A stretch of DNA of 64,000 nucleotides. Origin: Calycina herbarum. Its lineage: Eukaryota; Ascomycota; Leotiomycetes; Helotiales; Pezizellaceae. Where the stretch lies: assembly GCA_001414485.1 (NCBI GenBank), contig LLEY01000097.1:124001-188000 (forward strand). Reading direction: 5' to 3'. The notes beneath the pieces are model-generated. The model did no database searches, was not told where the DNA came from, and saw only the letters and a program-made list of their open reading frames with translations. This document shows positions 10,625-24,401 of this stretch, piece after piece (the stretch's first letter is position 1; every line of letters begins with the position of its first letter). A program made the translations under genes and the position numbers.

Positions 10625-13600
10625 TATAAGATACTAATAGTAATAGGGATCTACTTCTTAAAGAATATTATAATATATAATTAGTAATAGAATCCGAGTA
10701 ACCTTTTTAAGTAGAATACGAATTACTACTATCGACTAGTTCTTTAGAGACATCGGACTTATCTTCTAGTTTAGAAGAAGAAATAAAAGGAAATAAAGAC
10801 CTCGAAGTTAGAGAAACTTAGGCTTTTCTTAGAACCTTTAAATAAAGAAATCGATAAGTATATATTAATAATTAGAAACTAGACTTCTAGAGTCCTTATA
10901 CTATATAGAGAGTTAACCTAACTATTTTAATAATATATATAGTTATAAGAAATAACTCTAAAATAATAACTTTAGTTAGCCTAATTACTAGGCGAGAAAC
11001 TATTAAGGATAAAGAACCTATATATAACTAACTACGAATTAAGAGACCTACTTATCCTAAGGTTAGAGACGTGTAGAAGATATATAATATTTTAGAAGAA
11101 ACTAGTACATAGACATAGTAAGTCTCGACGGGATTTAAAAGATAAATTAAAAACCTCTTTTATAGAACAGTACCTAAAGACATTATACTAAAAAAATTTA
11201 AGCGATATATTATAGTTATATTAATTAGAGAGGATAGAATAGTATTTAGAGAATACAGTTTACTAAAGTTGTTTAGTATACTATTCTAGGAGTAAAGAGA
11301 GCTTAATATTACTAGATAGACTAAAACGGAACTAGAAGAATTTTACTATCCTCTAACAGGAGAACTATAGTTTACTAAAACAATTTAAGAAATAATAATA
11401 TAATAGATATAATATAAGCTAAGTCTAACCTTGGATTAGTTATTATAGAAACGGTTTAAAGGAATCTTACTAGAACCTACTAGAATAGTAGAATATTATT
11501 AGATATACGAAGTAGTATTATTAGACGATAAAGGAGTAGTATTCTTTCCTTAGTCCTAGATTAGAACTGTTAAGGAAAAGAATTTAAGAGACTATATATT
11601 TAAGGTTTACTATATAAAACCAGAGATAAGTATACTAGAAACTACTTTAGATTATCTATATATAGAAGAGCTATAGTTTATAGAAGCTATTATAGAAACC
11701 AGTTATAAATAGATCTAATATAATTATAGATAAATGCTAAAACGATTTATAAGAGGAATCCCTAAGATAATAGGAATCCTAGAATATAGATTAATATATA
11801 AGGTAGTATATACTAATAAGGAAAAAGTAAGATTCTTTCTATAGTATAAGAATAAGAAAAGAAGAAATTATAATCGAGAAAATCGATCTTTCGAAGTCTA
11901 ATATATTAAAGTAAAGTTAGATACTACTTTAAGAGAAAAACAGTTAGTAGTAACTATAGAAATAAGAGAGAAGAAGTTACGAGTTATAATAGACTTAGGA
12001 GTAATAGGTAACTTTATTTCCCTAATAGCTTAAGAAAAGCTAAACGTCCTAATTAAAGAAATAAGACTATATTAATTAGGAGTAGTTAATAGAATAGACG
12101 TTATATATTAAAATAGGATTATTAATTAGTAAACTATTCTAATAAAAAATTAATATTAAAAGATACTATTTAAATATATAATTTAATATTATTAAAATAG
12201 AAAGTAAGGAAGTAATACTTAGTATACTATAGATTTAGAAACATAATCTAGAAATTAACTAGAAAGCTAGGAAGATAACTTTTAGTTAATATAAATATAA
12301 AGGTTCGTGTTTATAACTTTAAGGCTAGAATAAGATTAGTACTACCTCTTCTAAAGTACTAGAACACCTTACCTAGGGTCCTTTATAGGTTAGTAAGAAA
12401 GCTAATAATAAAATACCTATGTAGTATAGAGAATTTAAAGCTTTGTTTAAAAACCTAGAAGATTTACAAGCTTTACTAGAACATTACCTATAGGATTATA
12501 AGATTAAATTAAAAGAGGGTTATTACCTCTTAAAGTAGAAGCTTCGGTTATATAATTAGAAAAGCCTATAGAGAATAGAGAGTTATATAAAGGAAGGTAT
12601 TAAGAAGAGATATATTAGAAGATCTAAGTTACTAATTACCTTAAATATACTTATTATTAAGAAGAAAGACGACCTAGATAAAAGAGTATATATTAATTAT
12701 TAGAAAGTAAATTATACTACGGTTAAGGACGCTTATCTACTACTACCTAGCTAATACTTATAAGACAAGTTAGGTAAGATAGTATAATTTACGAAATTAG
12801 ATTAATAAAATACTTATAGACTTATATAAATAAAAACCAGAGACGAATAGAAGACAGCATTTACCTTACTATTAGGCTTTTATAAATATATAGTTATGCT
12901 ATTTAGACTTTATAATATACTAGCTATATATTAGAGATAAAATAATAACATTTTAAGAGATCTTCTAAGAGTAATAGTAATCTATTATCTAGATAATATC
13001 CTAATCTTCTTAGAAAAAGAAGAAGAATATAAAAGACATGTTAGAGAAGTTTTATAACAACTTATAAAAGTAAACTCTTAGTTAAAACTCTCGAAATATA
13101 AGTTTAGAGTAACTTAGATACTTTTCTTAAGATAGGTATTTAGCTTAGAGAAAATAGAAATAGATCTAGCAAAGATCTAAGATATCTTAAACTAGAAATT
13201 ACTAGAGAATATAAAAGATATATAGTCCTTCCTTAGATTTATAAACTTTTACTATCCGTTTATATAAGACTATGTAAAGATTACTAAACTAATATTAGTA
13301 CTAGTTAAGAAAGCTATTAAGTTTATATAGAATAAATAAGTAGAGAATACTTTTTAGAAAATCAAAGTAAGGTTTATAAAGAAACCTATTCTATATAATT
13401 TCAATATAGACAAACCTAGTATAATTAAAATAGACGCCTCTAATATAGTAGTAGGTATAATTCACCTATAACTAAATAAAAAGAGAAAACTTATACTTAT
13501 TATATATTATTCTAAAACATTTAACCTAATATAATAAAACTATAGCATTTTTAATAAGGAACTACTTACTATAGTACTAGCTTTAGAATACTAGAGAATT

Positions 13601-13666
13601 TATTTATAGCTAGTAAAATACCTAGTTATAGTTCTATCTAACTATAAGAATCTTAGGACATTTATA
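10625..13666 (+). pseudogene. Copy A pol part 1: protease, RT, RNase H (RIP-degraded)
   Basis: Forward translation resumes copy A after element C. It shows an acidic linker, an aspartic-protease-like stretch near 11980-12060, then RT: DAYLLPLP-like, FTKLD, AFTLLLGFYKYIVMLFRL and the catalytic box YYLDNILIFLEKE near 12980-13015, followed by the RNase H region (SIIKIDASNIVVG...; TIVLALEYxRIYLQ). Stops stand at Trp/Gln codons. The frame ends in NLRTFI at the LINE insertion and continues after the 15-bp TSD as TTKELTTRQLAKQLEIL at 25669, which shows that the two halves belong together. Confidence 0.8.
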
Positions 13667-14111
13667 TTATTATTATTCTTACGCTGCGTAGGCCGTAGGC
13701 CGAGCTCTAAGAGTAAGTAGTATATCTTCTGTTCTAGTTTATAGTGCCTTTCGGCCTGTTCTTCTTCGCCTCTCGAGTTTCTTTATAAGCGTGTAATACT
13801 CCTTCCTTAATTCCTACTGCTGTCTATTCGGAGCTCTTCTCTCTAACCCGGTGACAAAATAGAGGGGTAGGTTGAAGTGCTCAACCGCCAAAGCGTGTGT
13901 TAGTAGTATAGAGAGCGCCTAGGCGCTCTCTTAGAACTGGCGGAGCCGGGGTCTTGCCCTCCGGCGCGCCTCAGCTCTCTCTTCCTCTTCCTCCCTTTCT
14001 CTTACCTCTTCTTCGCTTTTCTCTCTATCCTCCTCGAGTAATTCTAACACTAGCCTATATTCCTAAAGTCTTCTAAGCCCGAGTAGCTAGGTGGTGATTC
14101 TCGGCGCTAGC
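13667..14111 (-). mobile_element. LINE 3' end with TAA-type tail
   Basis: 3' part of the LINE beyond copy B, about 440 bp and GC-rich, with no readable protein domain. It starts with a short (TTA)n run at 13667-13678 that corresponds to the 3' tail. Bases 14107-14111 (CTAGC) are the TSD of copy B. Confidence 0.7.
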
Positions 14112-14546
14112 TGTAACGAAACTCAAACGAACTAAACAAAGATGACTAAGTCTCGAAGGTTGGTATACAGGTAAGAAGTACAGATACGCCGGGTTGTTTA
14201 CTTAGAAGTGAACTCGTTACTTATATCAAAGATGTTAAACAAGATAATAAGATTGATAACTAAAGTTAAGCACGAAGCTCCTATCTAATAGCAGACGTAC
14301 CAGTCTTATATAGGTGCTTCCTTCCTCGTGCTAGCCTACTAGCTTAGTCGCTCCGTCGCTGCTAGACTGCTAGACCTGTTGCCCCGTCTAGCGAACTCTT
14401 ATTATATAATTATAACTAAAAGAAATCCCTAGATCGCTTAGCTAACCTAACCGATCCCTATCTACTATAAGAGTATTCTAATAGTGCTTAACCTGTTAGG
14501 ACGCCGCCTAGTCTTTACTTATCACGTGTATACGTAATTCGTAATA
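14112..14546 (-). repeat. 3' LTR of copy B
   Basis: 435 bp, starting TGTAACGAAACTC on the plus strand. It is more strongly C-to-T/G-to-A changed than its partner at 20951-21385. Confidence 0.85.
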
Positions 14547-14597
14547 CTATCCCCTTCTTAGCTTAGCGTGTCCCTACGCTTAAGTACGACCTAAGAA

Positions 14598-15209
14598 ATA
14601 TTATTAGAAGGCTAGCGGCCTTCTTCCTTTTCTAATATAAATGCCCCTCGTTCCCTACGACGAACTAACTACGAAGCCCTTAGTAGAGTAATTAACTTAT
14701 TAGGCAAGAAAATAGCTCTATATACCTGTTATAAAAACGCTAATAAGGAACACGAGTGTTTTAGTCCTAGAGACTAAAAACTATTATAGTGTAGTTACTA
14801 CACCACTATAAACAAATCCTACGATGTCTATATTATTAATCGAATACCTGTAATAAACGAGTAGGAGAGTATCAACTCCTAGATCGAGCATCTAGATAAT
14901 AAAGAGGAGAAGAGTTATACGATCATAGCTAAGGCTATAGCTCGCATTCGTCGACTGAAGAAGCAAAAACGCCAACTCTATAAGAAGCGTTAAAGGATGA
15001 TAGCTGCTAGTCTTAACTCGCTTAACGAGTTAGATACTACTAAAGATTTAGAAAGAAAGAAGAAAGAGAAGGAGGAAGAAAAGAAGCGGATAGAAGAAGA
15101 GGCTGCTAGGCTGGCCGCCCTTCCTACGCCCGACGTTTCCGACCCTACCCTTGCCCTAGGCCTCGACCTAGCCTTTCTTAAGTCCTTTCCTACTAACTAT
15201 ACGATATAG
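14598..15209 (+). pseudogene. Conserved antisense ORF of family 1, copy B
   Basis: It lies between the polypurine tract and the end of pol and runs against gag-pol. About 204 codons can be read with a few RIP-type stops; the last 70 codons are fully open (14997-15209). The protein has a Cys-containing N-terminal half (LYTCYKNANKEHECF), then a charged, probably coiled-coil segment (KKKEKEEEKKRIEEEAARL) and the tail AARLAALPTPDVSDP...FLKSFPTNY. Copy A has the equivalent at 28976-29476 with tail AARLAAYPTPTASNP...FLDAFSIDY. No original ATG is visible (possibly ATG changed to ATA at 14598). Function is unknown; from memory, an extra antisense gene has been reported in Botrytis Boty/gypsy-type elements and this may be related. 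Confidence 0.6.
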
Positions 15210-15229
15210 GTAGATTTGGGTTTCAACAG

Positions 15230-18200
15230 TAGAACTCCTAAAGTTCCTCTAAGTACTAGCTAATGTTTTTTCTAGGTTCCTAAGTATTCTCTAAATGTAG
15301 GTAATTTAACTATTTTATTAAATACTTAACCTGTCCTTTAATAAGTCTATAGTTAAGAATCCTCTTAACTTTATACTCGGCGTTTAGGTTTACTAGTTAA
15401 ATTTCTATAAGTAGGGCTAGTAGTGCTCCCGGTGGTGCTGGTTCGAGTAAGAATATATAGAATACTAGGTAGATATTTATTATTCTTAGTAGTACTAATT
15501 TATAATTTAAAGGTCCTTTAACGCGTTTGATTTTAAATAGTCCGAGTTTTTTATAATCTAATTTATTACTTAGTCTTTTTATGTTAATGTTTTTTTATAC
15601 TAAGTAGACTTTATCCCCCTCTTTTAGCATTAGCTCTTAACTACGTCGTTTATTATAGTAGTATGTATTTCTTTCGGCTATGAATTGTAAATCCTCTATA
15701 AGTTCCTTATATAGCCCTTTGATTTTTAAGACGTGAACACGAGTAAGCTGGTTGTCGATAGTTATAGACAGCGGTTCTTAATACACCGATAATTTATACT
15801 TAAAATTAGCATAGAATAGCATAATAAGTATTGTTTCTGTTACTGAACTGTTATAGGCAAACTGTGCTAAGAGCAGCAGTTCTACCTAGTTATCTTACTA
15901 GTAGTTTATATAATAACGAAGGTATGTTTTAACTACTTGATTTATCTGTTCGTTTCCTCTATTCGTTTAAGAGTAGAAAGCTATAGAGAGCTTCCTTTTC
16001 GTACTTAATCGTTTTATAAGAGCGATCTAAAATTTTAAGGTAAAGAGCTTATCTCTATCTAAGAGTATCTCTTCTAGTAGTCTATATCTTAAGACTACTT
16101 TTCTAAGGAATGTAAATACTAATTCCTTAGCTATACTTAACTCTATATATACTATAAGAATTATATACTTTGTAAGTCGTTCTATAATAACTAGGATTAT
16201 ATTATATTTAACTCCTATTATCAGGTTTTTAGATTTCGGTAGTTTAATAATAAAATCTATAGATACTGATTTCTAAGGTATCTATAGTATTAGAGTAGTG
16301 TTTATCTGTCTATAAGGAGTATAGCGGGAAGCTTTGTTCCTAGTATAGGTATTATATTCTGTTATTACTTCCTTAACTATCGTAGATAACTGATTAATAT
16401 AGTAGTATTATCTTATTCTCTAGAGAGTTCTACGAATTCCTTAGTATCTATGAGCGGGCATAGTATAGTATTCCTATATAAATTCCTTTGTGTATAAGCT
16501 AGGAACCTATAGTTTCCCTTTTATATACTGATTATAACCTTTGTATATGTTTTAAATTTTGTCTATCTAGATGTCGTTTGTTACTGCTATCTTATGTATA
16601 GTAGGTACTAAGTCTCTATTCTTAAGAGTTTTTAAGATCGTAATCTTCTTATACTCCTTGTTTCCCTTATATCCGGGTTTCTAGCTAAGAGTATTAGCCC
16701 GAGTATTTAACGTTCCCTTTATATGTTAGATAATAATGTTAAATCCTCCTAATATCTCTAACTATCTAGCTAATTGTCTTATTATAAGTTCCTTAGTCGT
16801 TGTAAACGTCCTAAGATTCTCGTAGTCGGATAAAACTATAACTAGGTATTTTACTAGCTATAAATAAATTCTCTAGTATTCTAAAGCTAATACTATAGTA
16901 AGTAGTTCCTTATCGAAGATACTATAGTTTTGTTATACTAGGTTAAATGTTTTTAAATAATATATAATAGGTATAAGTTTTCTCTTATTATTTGGTTATA
17001 GGTGAATTACACTTATAGATATATCTAAGGCATCTGTTTTAATTATACTTAGTTTTTCTATATCGAAGTCGTATAGAATAGGTTTTTTTATAAACTTTGC
17101 TTTGATTTTCTAGAAAGTATTCTCTACTTATTTATTCTATATAAACTTAATAGCTTTCTTAACTAGTACTAATATTGGTTTAGTAATCTTTGTATAGTCT
17201 TATATAAACGGATAGTAAAAGTTTATAAATCTAAGGAAGGACTGTATATCTTTTATATTCTCTAGTAATTTCTAGTTTAAGATGTCTTAGATCTTTGCTA
17301 GATCTATTTCTATTTTTCCTAGGCTAAATACCTATTTTAGGAAAAGTGTCTGAGTTACTCTAAACTTATATTTCGAGAGTTTTAACTGAGAATTTACTTT
17401 TATAAGTTGTTATAAAACTTCTCTAACATGTCCTTTATATTCTTCTTCTTTTTCTAAGAAGATTAGGATATTATCTAGGTAATAAATTACTATTATTCTT
17501 AGAAGATCTTTTAAAATGTTATTGTTTTATCTTTAATATATAGCTGGTATGTTATAGAGTCTAAATAGTATAACTATGTATTTATAGAGGCTTGATAGTA
17601 AGGTAAATACTGTCTTTTATTCGTCTCTGACTTTTATTTATATAAGTCTATAGACGTTTTATTAATCTAATTTCGTAAATCGTACTACTTTGCCTAACTT
17701 ATCTTATAAGTATTAGCTAGGTAGTAGTGGATAAGCGTCCTTAACTGTAGCGTGATTTACTTCTTAATAATTAATATATACTCTCTTATCTAGGTTATCT
17801 TTCTTCTTAATAATGAGTATATTTAAGGTAATTAGCGACTTAGATCTCTTAATATGTCTCTTCTTAATACCTTCCTTTATATAACTTTCTATTCTTTATA
17901 GGCTTTTCTAGTTATATAACTGAAGCTTCTGCTTTAAGAGGTGATAACCCTCTTTTAATTTAATCTTATAATCTTATAAGCAATGTTTTAGTAAAGCTTA
18001 TAAATCTTCTAGGTTTTTAAACAAAGCTTTAAATTCTCTATACTATATAGGTATTTTGTTATTAGCTTTCTTACTAACTTGTGGAGGACCCTGGGCCAGG
18101 TGTCCTAGTACTTTAGAAGAGGTGGCGCTAACCTTGTTCTAGCTTTGAAGTTATAAATACGAACCTATGTATTTATATTAACTAAAGGTTATTGTTCTAG

Positions 18201-20950
18201 CCTTCTAGTTAATTTCTAGATTATATTCTTGAATCTATAGTATACTAAGTATTGCTTCCTTGTTTCCTATTTTAATAATATTGAATTATATATTTAAGTA
18301 GTGTTCTTTAATATTAATCTCTATTAGAATAGTTTACTAATTAATAATTCCGTCTTAATATATAATATCTGTTCTATTAACTACTCTTAATTAATATAGT
18401 CTTATCCCTTTAATTAGAATGTCTAGCTTTTCTTAAGCTGTTAGAGAGATAAAGTTACTTATTACTCCTGAGTTTATTATAACTTATAACTTTTTCCCTT
18501 TTACTTCTATAGTTATTACTAACTGTCTTTCTCTTAAAGTAGTGTCTAACTTTGCTTTAATATATTAGACTTCGAAAGATCGATTTTCTCGATTATACTT
18601 CCTTCTTTCTTCGTCTTTATACTATAGAAAGAACCTTACTCTTTCCTTATTAGTGTATACTACCTTGTATACTAATCTATATTCTACGATTCTTATAGTT
18701 TTAGGAATTTCTCTTATAAATTGCTTTAGTGTTTATCTATAGTTATATTAGATCTATTTATAACTAGTTTCTAAAATAGCTTCTATAGACTATAGTTCTC
18801 TTATATATAGATAATCTAAAGTAGCCTCTAGTATACTTATCTCTAGTTTTATATAGTAAACTTTAAATGTATAATCCCTTAAATTCTTTTCTTTAATAGC
18901 TTTAATCTAGGATTAAGGAAAGAATACTACTCCTTCTTTATCTGATGATACTACTTCGTATATCTAATAATATTCTACTATTCTAGTAGGCTCTAGTAAT
19001 ATTCCTTTAAATCGCTTCTATAATAACTAGTCTAAAGTCGGACTTAGTTTATATTGTATCTATTATACTATTATTTCCTAAACTGTTTCTATAAACTATA
19101 GTTCTTCTATTAATAGATAGTATATTTTTTCTGGTTCTATCTTAGCCTATCTAGTTATATTAAATTCTCTTTGCTTCTAGAATAATATACTAAATAGTTG
19201 TTATAAGTCGTATTTTCTTAGTACTAACCTATTATTTCTAATTAATATAACTATGATATATTGCTTAAGTTTCTCTAGTATAATATCTTTAGGTAGTGTT
19301 CTAAGGAAAGGGGTTTTAATTCGTCTTATAAATCTTATTAAAACTTGCTATGTCTATGTACTAGTCTTATCTAATATATTATATACTTTTTATATATCTC
19401 CTACTTTAGAGTAGCTGGGTTTTTTAATTAGCTAGTGTTTTTGTTCTAGTTCCTTTTCTTTAATGGTTTTCTGTCTAGTAATTAGGCTAACTAGAGTTAT
19501 TGTTTTAGGGTTATTACTTATAACTATATACGTTGTTAAGATAGTTAGGTTAACTCCTTATGTTATATAAGGACTCTAGAAATCTGGTTTTTGATTATTA
19601 ATATATACCTATTAATTTCCTTATTTAAAAGTTCTAAGGAAAGCCTAAGTTTCTCTAACTTCTAGGTCTTTATTCTTTATTTCTCCTTCTAAACTAGAAG
19701 ATGAATCCGATATCTCTAAAGAACTAGTCGATGGTAGTGATTTATATTCTACTTAAAGAGGTTGCTTAGATTCTATTACTAATTATGTATTATAATATTC
19801 CTCGAGGAGTAGATCCCTATTATTATTAGTATCTTAGACTCTACTAATTCCTTCGTTATCTTTAATCTAGGTTCTATATCCTTGTACTTTAAGCTTCTTA
19901 TTTGTAAGTTTAATATAATTAGTTAAAGCTACCTATTATTAAATAGTAGTATTGATTTATTTCTTTCTCTTAGAATCTTTCTTCTTACTATACTTATTTA
20001 CTTTATAGCCTAGTTAGCTATAATTATAATATAAGTTCTACTTACGTCGATGATTTCGTTCTTCTTAAAAAAGTCCTCCTTTCTTTAGAAAGGTTTTCTT
20101 TTACGTAGCATTTACCTCCTTACTATGCTTACTAGCGTGAGAGTGCTTCTACTTTCCTAACTCTTTACTCTTTTCCCCGTATCTAAGGTTACTCTTCTTA
20201 AATTTATATAAGCAGTTGTCTAGCTAGACGACTTCCTTAATTATACCTATAATAGTTAAGAACTATATATTCTACTTAGCTATTTCCTTATAAATATATA
20301 TCTTTAATCCTCTATAAAAGAGTTCTATAAGAGTAATCACGTCCTATCCCGACTTTGTTTTATAACGTTAAAACTCATTAACGTAATCTATTACTAATCC
20401 GGTCTAGCGTAATTCTAAAAGCTTATATATAGCTGTTTAGATTATATCGAAGTCTCTAAAGACTTTCCTAATAGTTACCTTAAATCCTCTCTAAGATTTA
20501 AACATAACCTTAGTTAATTCTATCTTTCTGTCTTTATCCTTATTTTCAAAGAAGTCCTCTAAGTATAGCTAAGCCTATTCCAACGCTGATCCCCTAAGAT
20601 AGGAGATAGCAAAGATAGTTCGCGAATTATAATTACCTTCGAACTTATTAGAGTTGAAGTTAAAGTAGATGTCTATTTAGAGAAGGAATAAGTCGAGTTC
20701 CTTTCGCTTTCTATAATACATATCTAGCATCTTAACTTTAATAGACTTAAGTGCTTTAACCTTGTAGAGCTCGAGGGCGTCTAGTATACTAACATTATCG
20801 TCGTTCCTAGTTAACTATATACCGGCAGGTGTTCTTCCGGTCGCACTTCTAGATGTTTCTACAACGTTAACTTAACTAGTATTCGAGCTAGCTACTACGG
20901 TAGGGGTTACTAGGGCTATAGCGACTAAACTTCTAAGCAGGTGCTCAAAG
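15230..20950 (-). pseudogene. Copy B gag-pol, RIP-degraded
   Basis: On the minus strand gag lies at about 20950-19970 with a degraded CCHC knuckle near 20045-20000. Pol follows: protease near 18480-18430, RT with the catalytic box read as YYLDNILI around 17465-17490, RNase H near 16990-16870, then integrase and a chromodomain towards 15250. The parallel copy A sequence at 10625-13666 agrees throughout. Stops occur at expected Trp and Gln codons. The element cannot express a working polyprotein. Confidence 0.78.
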
Positions 20951-21385
20951 TATAACGAAACTTAAACGAACTAAACAAAGATAACTAAGTCTCGAAGGTT
21001 AGTATATAGGTAAGAAGTACAGATGCGCTAGGTTGTTCACTTAGAAGTAAACTCGTTACTTATATTAAAGATGTTAAACAAGATAATAAGATTAATAACT
21101 AAAGTTGAGCACAAAGCTCCTATCTAATAGCAGACGTGCCAGTCTTATATAGGTGCTTCCTTCCTCGTACTAGCCTACTAGCTTAGTCGCTCCGTCGCTG
21201 CTAGACTGCTAGACCTGTCGCCCCGTCTAGCGAACTCTTATCACGTGATTATAACCAAAAGAAATCCCTGGATCGCTTAGCTAACCTAACCGATCCCTAT
21301 CTACTATAAGAGTATTCCGATAGTGCTTAACCTGTTAGAACGCCGCCTAGTCTTCACTTATCACGTGTGTACGTGATTCGTAACA
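20951..21385 (-). repeat. 5' LTR of copy B
   Basis: 435 bp, ending CGTGATTCGTAACA next to the TSD CTAGC. It is the less mutated of the two copy B LTRs. Confidence 0.85.
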
Positions 21386-21390
21386 CTAGC

Positions 21391-24077
21391 TTCCTATTCG
21401 CTAGTGCTCCTCTTAGCTCTCTCAAGTCTTTGATACTCTTCCTAAGGGCCCTCGTAAGTGCTTCTCTCTCTTGTAGGATATCCTAGTAGAATAGTACTAG
21501 ATGCCCTACCGTCTCCCTTTTGCCCGCGCACGTATACTATAGTGTTAGCTAGCCTGGTACCCTTCTTATAAAGAGGAAGGCGTTAAGCCCTATTGCCCCT
21601 GTTCTTACCTAGACGAGTAGCGAGCTCTTTGTCTTAGCGAGCCCTTTATAGACTTTCCTTAGCTCCTAGTTTACTAGGTCTGCCTTGTCTAACGCTTCTA
21701 TATACCGCGTCGGGTTCTTCTCTCGGGCTCTCTTTCTTTAAGCCTCTAGGCGTTCCTGCTACTCTATAAGCGTAGTATTATGTCTGAAACCTCCTCCCTC
21801 TATTCCCTACTCTTCTTCCTATGCTTGCCTCGCCCTCTAGGAGCACGGCATCGCTTTTCCTAGCTTTGACGGTCTTCCCCTCCTTCTTCTTAGCTGCGCG
21901 GCTATATTCTCGCAAGCACCTTAGATTAGCTTTCCTAGTTAAGACGTTTGGAATTTCTTTTTAAAAGTAGCTACTTGAAGGTTAAGGTAGAGGTCTACTA
22001 GGGCGTAGTCTACCTCTACCTCTAGGCTCCGGATCGGGGTGGCTTTATATAATCTTATTACTACTCGTAAATACTTCAATTGTTGCGTAGAGAAGCTTCT
22101 TACTATCTCCTTTACGCTCCCTCCTTTTAGTGTTGCGTAGTGCTAAGCTGACGCTTTGTACGTAATTACACTTCTTATTACTACTACGTATATTTGCCTT
22201 ATGCGGTAGTAATCGACGCCCTACGTCTTGCTAATAAGCCTCGTAAGCGCAAAGGTCTGTGTTGTAAGCTTCTTCTATACCCTCTCCTTATACGCTTTCT
22301 AGTTTAGTTTCCTATTAAGCTCCACTCTAAGGAACCTTACGTACTTGACCGGTATAAGCCTTACCTCTCTGAACCGTACTGTTTCTTTCTATAGGGCCCT
22401 CGTTCTTATAAAGTGTATAAGTACTGTCTTTTCTAGGCTAAAAGCTATCCCTCGCTTATTTGCCTACTCGTTATATACTCCCTAGGCTAACTCGAGTATC
22501 TTATAGTTTACTACTATACTCTTTGATATTATAAGTAGGTTTATATCGTCTACGAAGCCTACTATGATTAGCCTACCGATCCTTGCTAGGTTATCGTATA
22601 GTATTAAGGTAAAAAGAATAAACAGTATCGGAGATAATATTGATCCTTATAGCACTCCTTATCCTAGGCTTCTTTCGTCTACGAACCTTTCGTTAAAGAA
22701 TAGCGTAGCTTTACGCCTTAAGAGAAAGCTTCCTATCTAGGTTACTACCTACTATAGCACTTTCTTCTCCCTTAGAGTATAGAGTAGCCACGTATAATCT
22801 ACCCTATCAAATGCCCCTACTATATCTAACTAAGCTAGGGACGCGTAGCTCTTATTTTCCTACGCTATATATACTCCCTCTATTACTATTCTGATCGCTA
22901 GTTCCGTGTTCTAGTGCTTCCAGTTGCCTATTTACATCCCTAAGAGTATTATAGCGTCTTCCGCAAGCTTTATAAGCCTCTGTGCTATTACCTTCTTAAG
23001 GATCTTGCCTATAGTTAAGAGTAGCGCTATTAGCCGGTAGGCCCCTGCTTTACCTTATTCCTCTATTATTTTACCTAGTTTTCTAAGTACTACTACTTTC
23101 ATGCGGCAGAAGTAGGATAGGAAGTGTTATAAGTAGAAGCTCGCTTCCGCTATTACTACGAGCACCTCTCGAAGTAGCTTATCGCACGCTTTTAGAAAGC
23201 TGTTTACAAGTATATCGAACCCTGGTACTTTCTATAGTACTAATCTTATAGCTGCCTTAATACATTTCTCAGTTACCCGCTAGCTTACTTCGTACTCCTA
23301 AGAGAAACTCTTAGGGCTCTATTCCCTATTCGGGATACTAGAGTAGTCGGCTGTTGATTCTAGGAAGAACTTCTTTATAAGGATATAAGCCTTATCTTCG
23401 TAGTTCTCACCTTTTACCCCGCTAAGCGAGGTAAGTGTTAGTAGTGTTAGTGCTTCAGGTTTTACGTGTCCTTTAAGGCATACCCACTTTTCGAGTGTCC
23501 ATAGTTTCCTGTCGTCTTTTGCTGCCTCTGTAAGTGCCCCTCTCCAGCTCTTCGTCTTTGCCTTTCTACTTATTGTTCGGAGCTCTTGAAGAGCGTCGTC
23601 GAGCTGTTTCCTTAAGCTTCTTGTACGTAGCTCCCTCCAGGTTCTTTCGCACCTTCTTGCTTCGTTCGACGCCTCTTTAACCTCTGTGTTCTACCAAGGT
23701 TGCGCTCTCCCTCTATCTGGCTTTTGAAGCGGCGTCGAGGCTCGAGCTATTCGTTGAAGCTCTTTTACGAGCTTCTCAACGGCTCCCTCGAGCTCCTGTA
23801 CGTTCCGGATTACTGGTATCGTAAGGCAATTAGCCTCTGCCTTTACTAACACTTCGTCTATTAGCCTCCAGCTATAGCCGAGTGTCTGCGGTGCCTCTCT
23901 TTCTTCTCCAGCCGCTATCGTAAGAAGTTGAGCTGTGTGGTCAGACCCTGGCAGGTCTAGCGTCCCCTACCAAGTAGCTACGTTTCTAGTAGAGAAGGCT
24001 AAGTCAATTGTTGAGTTACGAGAGCCTTCTCTTCTCTATGTAACCTCGCCGTACGGTGTATTCCTCTCGAGCGCCTA
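21391..24077 (-). pseudogene. LINE reverse transcriptase, lightly RIP-damaged
   Basis: On the minus strand it continues from the endonuclease. Readable blocks in order: a linker with QPWQNTEVKEASNEARR; RT start GAYRLIALLLTIGKILKKV near 23050; LDIVGAFDRVDYTWLL near 22800; GVLQGSILSPILFILFT near 22650; the catalytic box GFVDDINLLI near 22540 (usually FADD); and the C-terminal TRLGKNRGNRA...KKGT block near 21600, matching the Cys-rich end of Tad/I-type LINEs. Only scattered TAG/TAA codons interrupt the frame. Copy B is inserted close behind the C-terminus. Confidence 0.78.
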
Positions 24078-24401
24078 CTATGTAGCAAGCTTAAGGGTAA
24101 GGTCTGCGTTCTGGTTATGTCTCCCGTAGATATCCCAGAGGGGGTGGTGAGCGTTTAGGTCTCCTACTACAAGCGCTCTCCTTAGTCTCGCTTGTTGAAG
24201 CATGTCCTCGATTGGTGTTCGCCCGGCTTGCGGGTTATATACTGAGTAGACTGTTGTTTCGTTCGCTCCCTTGCCTATTGTTATGCTCGCCCAGTTCTTA
24301 CCAGTAGCGTATGTCCAGCTTTCTTTTGCGGTAAAAGATGTATATTTTTCACTAGTGCCTATACTACAGGTTTCTTCCGAATATACAGTAGAGTTGAGCA
24401 T
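24078..24401 (-). pseudogene. LINE endonuclease (APE-type) fragment
   Basis: An open frame of 107 codons carries GDLNAHHPLWD, the Asp-Asn-His motif of apurinic-like endonucleases that nick the target in Tad/I/Jockey-type LINEs. Its N-terminal part (ASITIGKGANETTVYSVYNP) fits the preceding beta strands of the fold. The earlier catalytic residues (QxNxxxS and the Glu motif) should lie upstream and are not readable, so the ORF is a piece of a longer, broken ORF2. Confidence 0.75.

Larger units (their letters stand above)
14112..21385 (-). mobile_element. Ty3/gypsy LTR retrotransposon copy B (family 1), nested in the LINE
   Basis: 7,274 bp with 435-bp LTRs (14112-14546, 20951-21385) and TSD CTAGC (14107-14111, 21386-21390). 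It is the same family as copy A, in opposite orientation and uninterrupted, so it shows the full layout: 5' LTR, gag, protease-RT-RNase H-integrase-chromodomain, an antisense ORF, polypurine tract (complement of CTATCCCCTTC, 14547-14557), 3' LTR. The LTRs differ from each other by transitions, for example CACGTGATTATAACC (21242) against TATATAATTATAACT (14403). All sense frames are broken. Confidence 0.9.

Noticed and set aside
14997..15209. Possible small host gene coding a charged coiled coil
   Set aside because: It is inside copy B and has a counterpart in copy A, so it belongs to the retrotransposon (kept as an antisense ORF).
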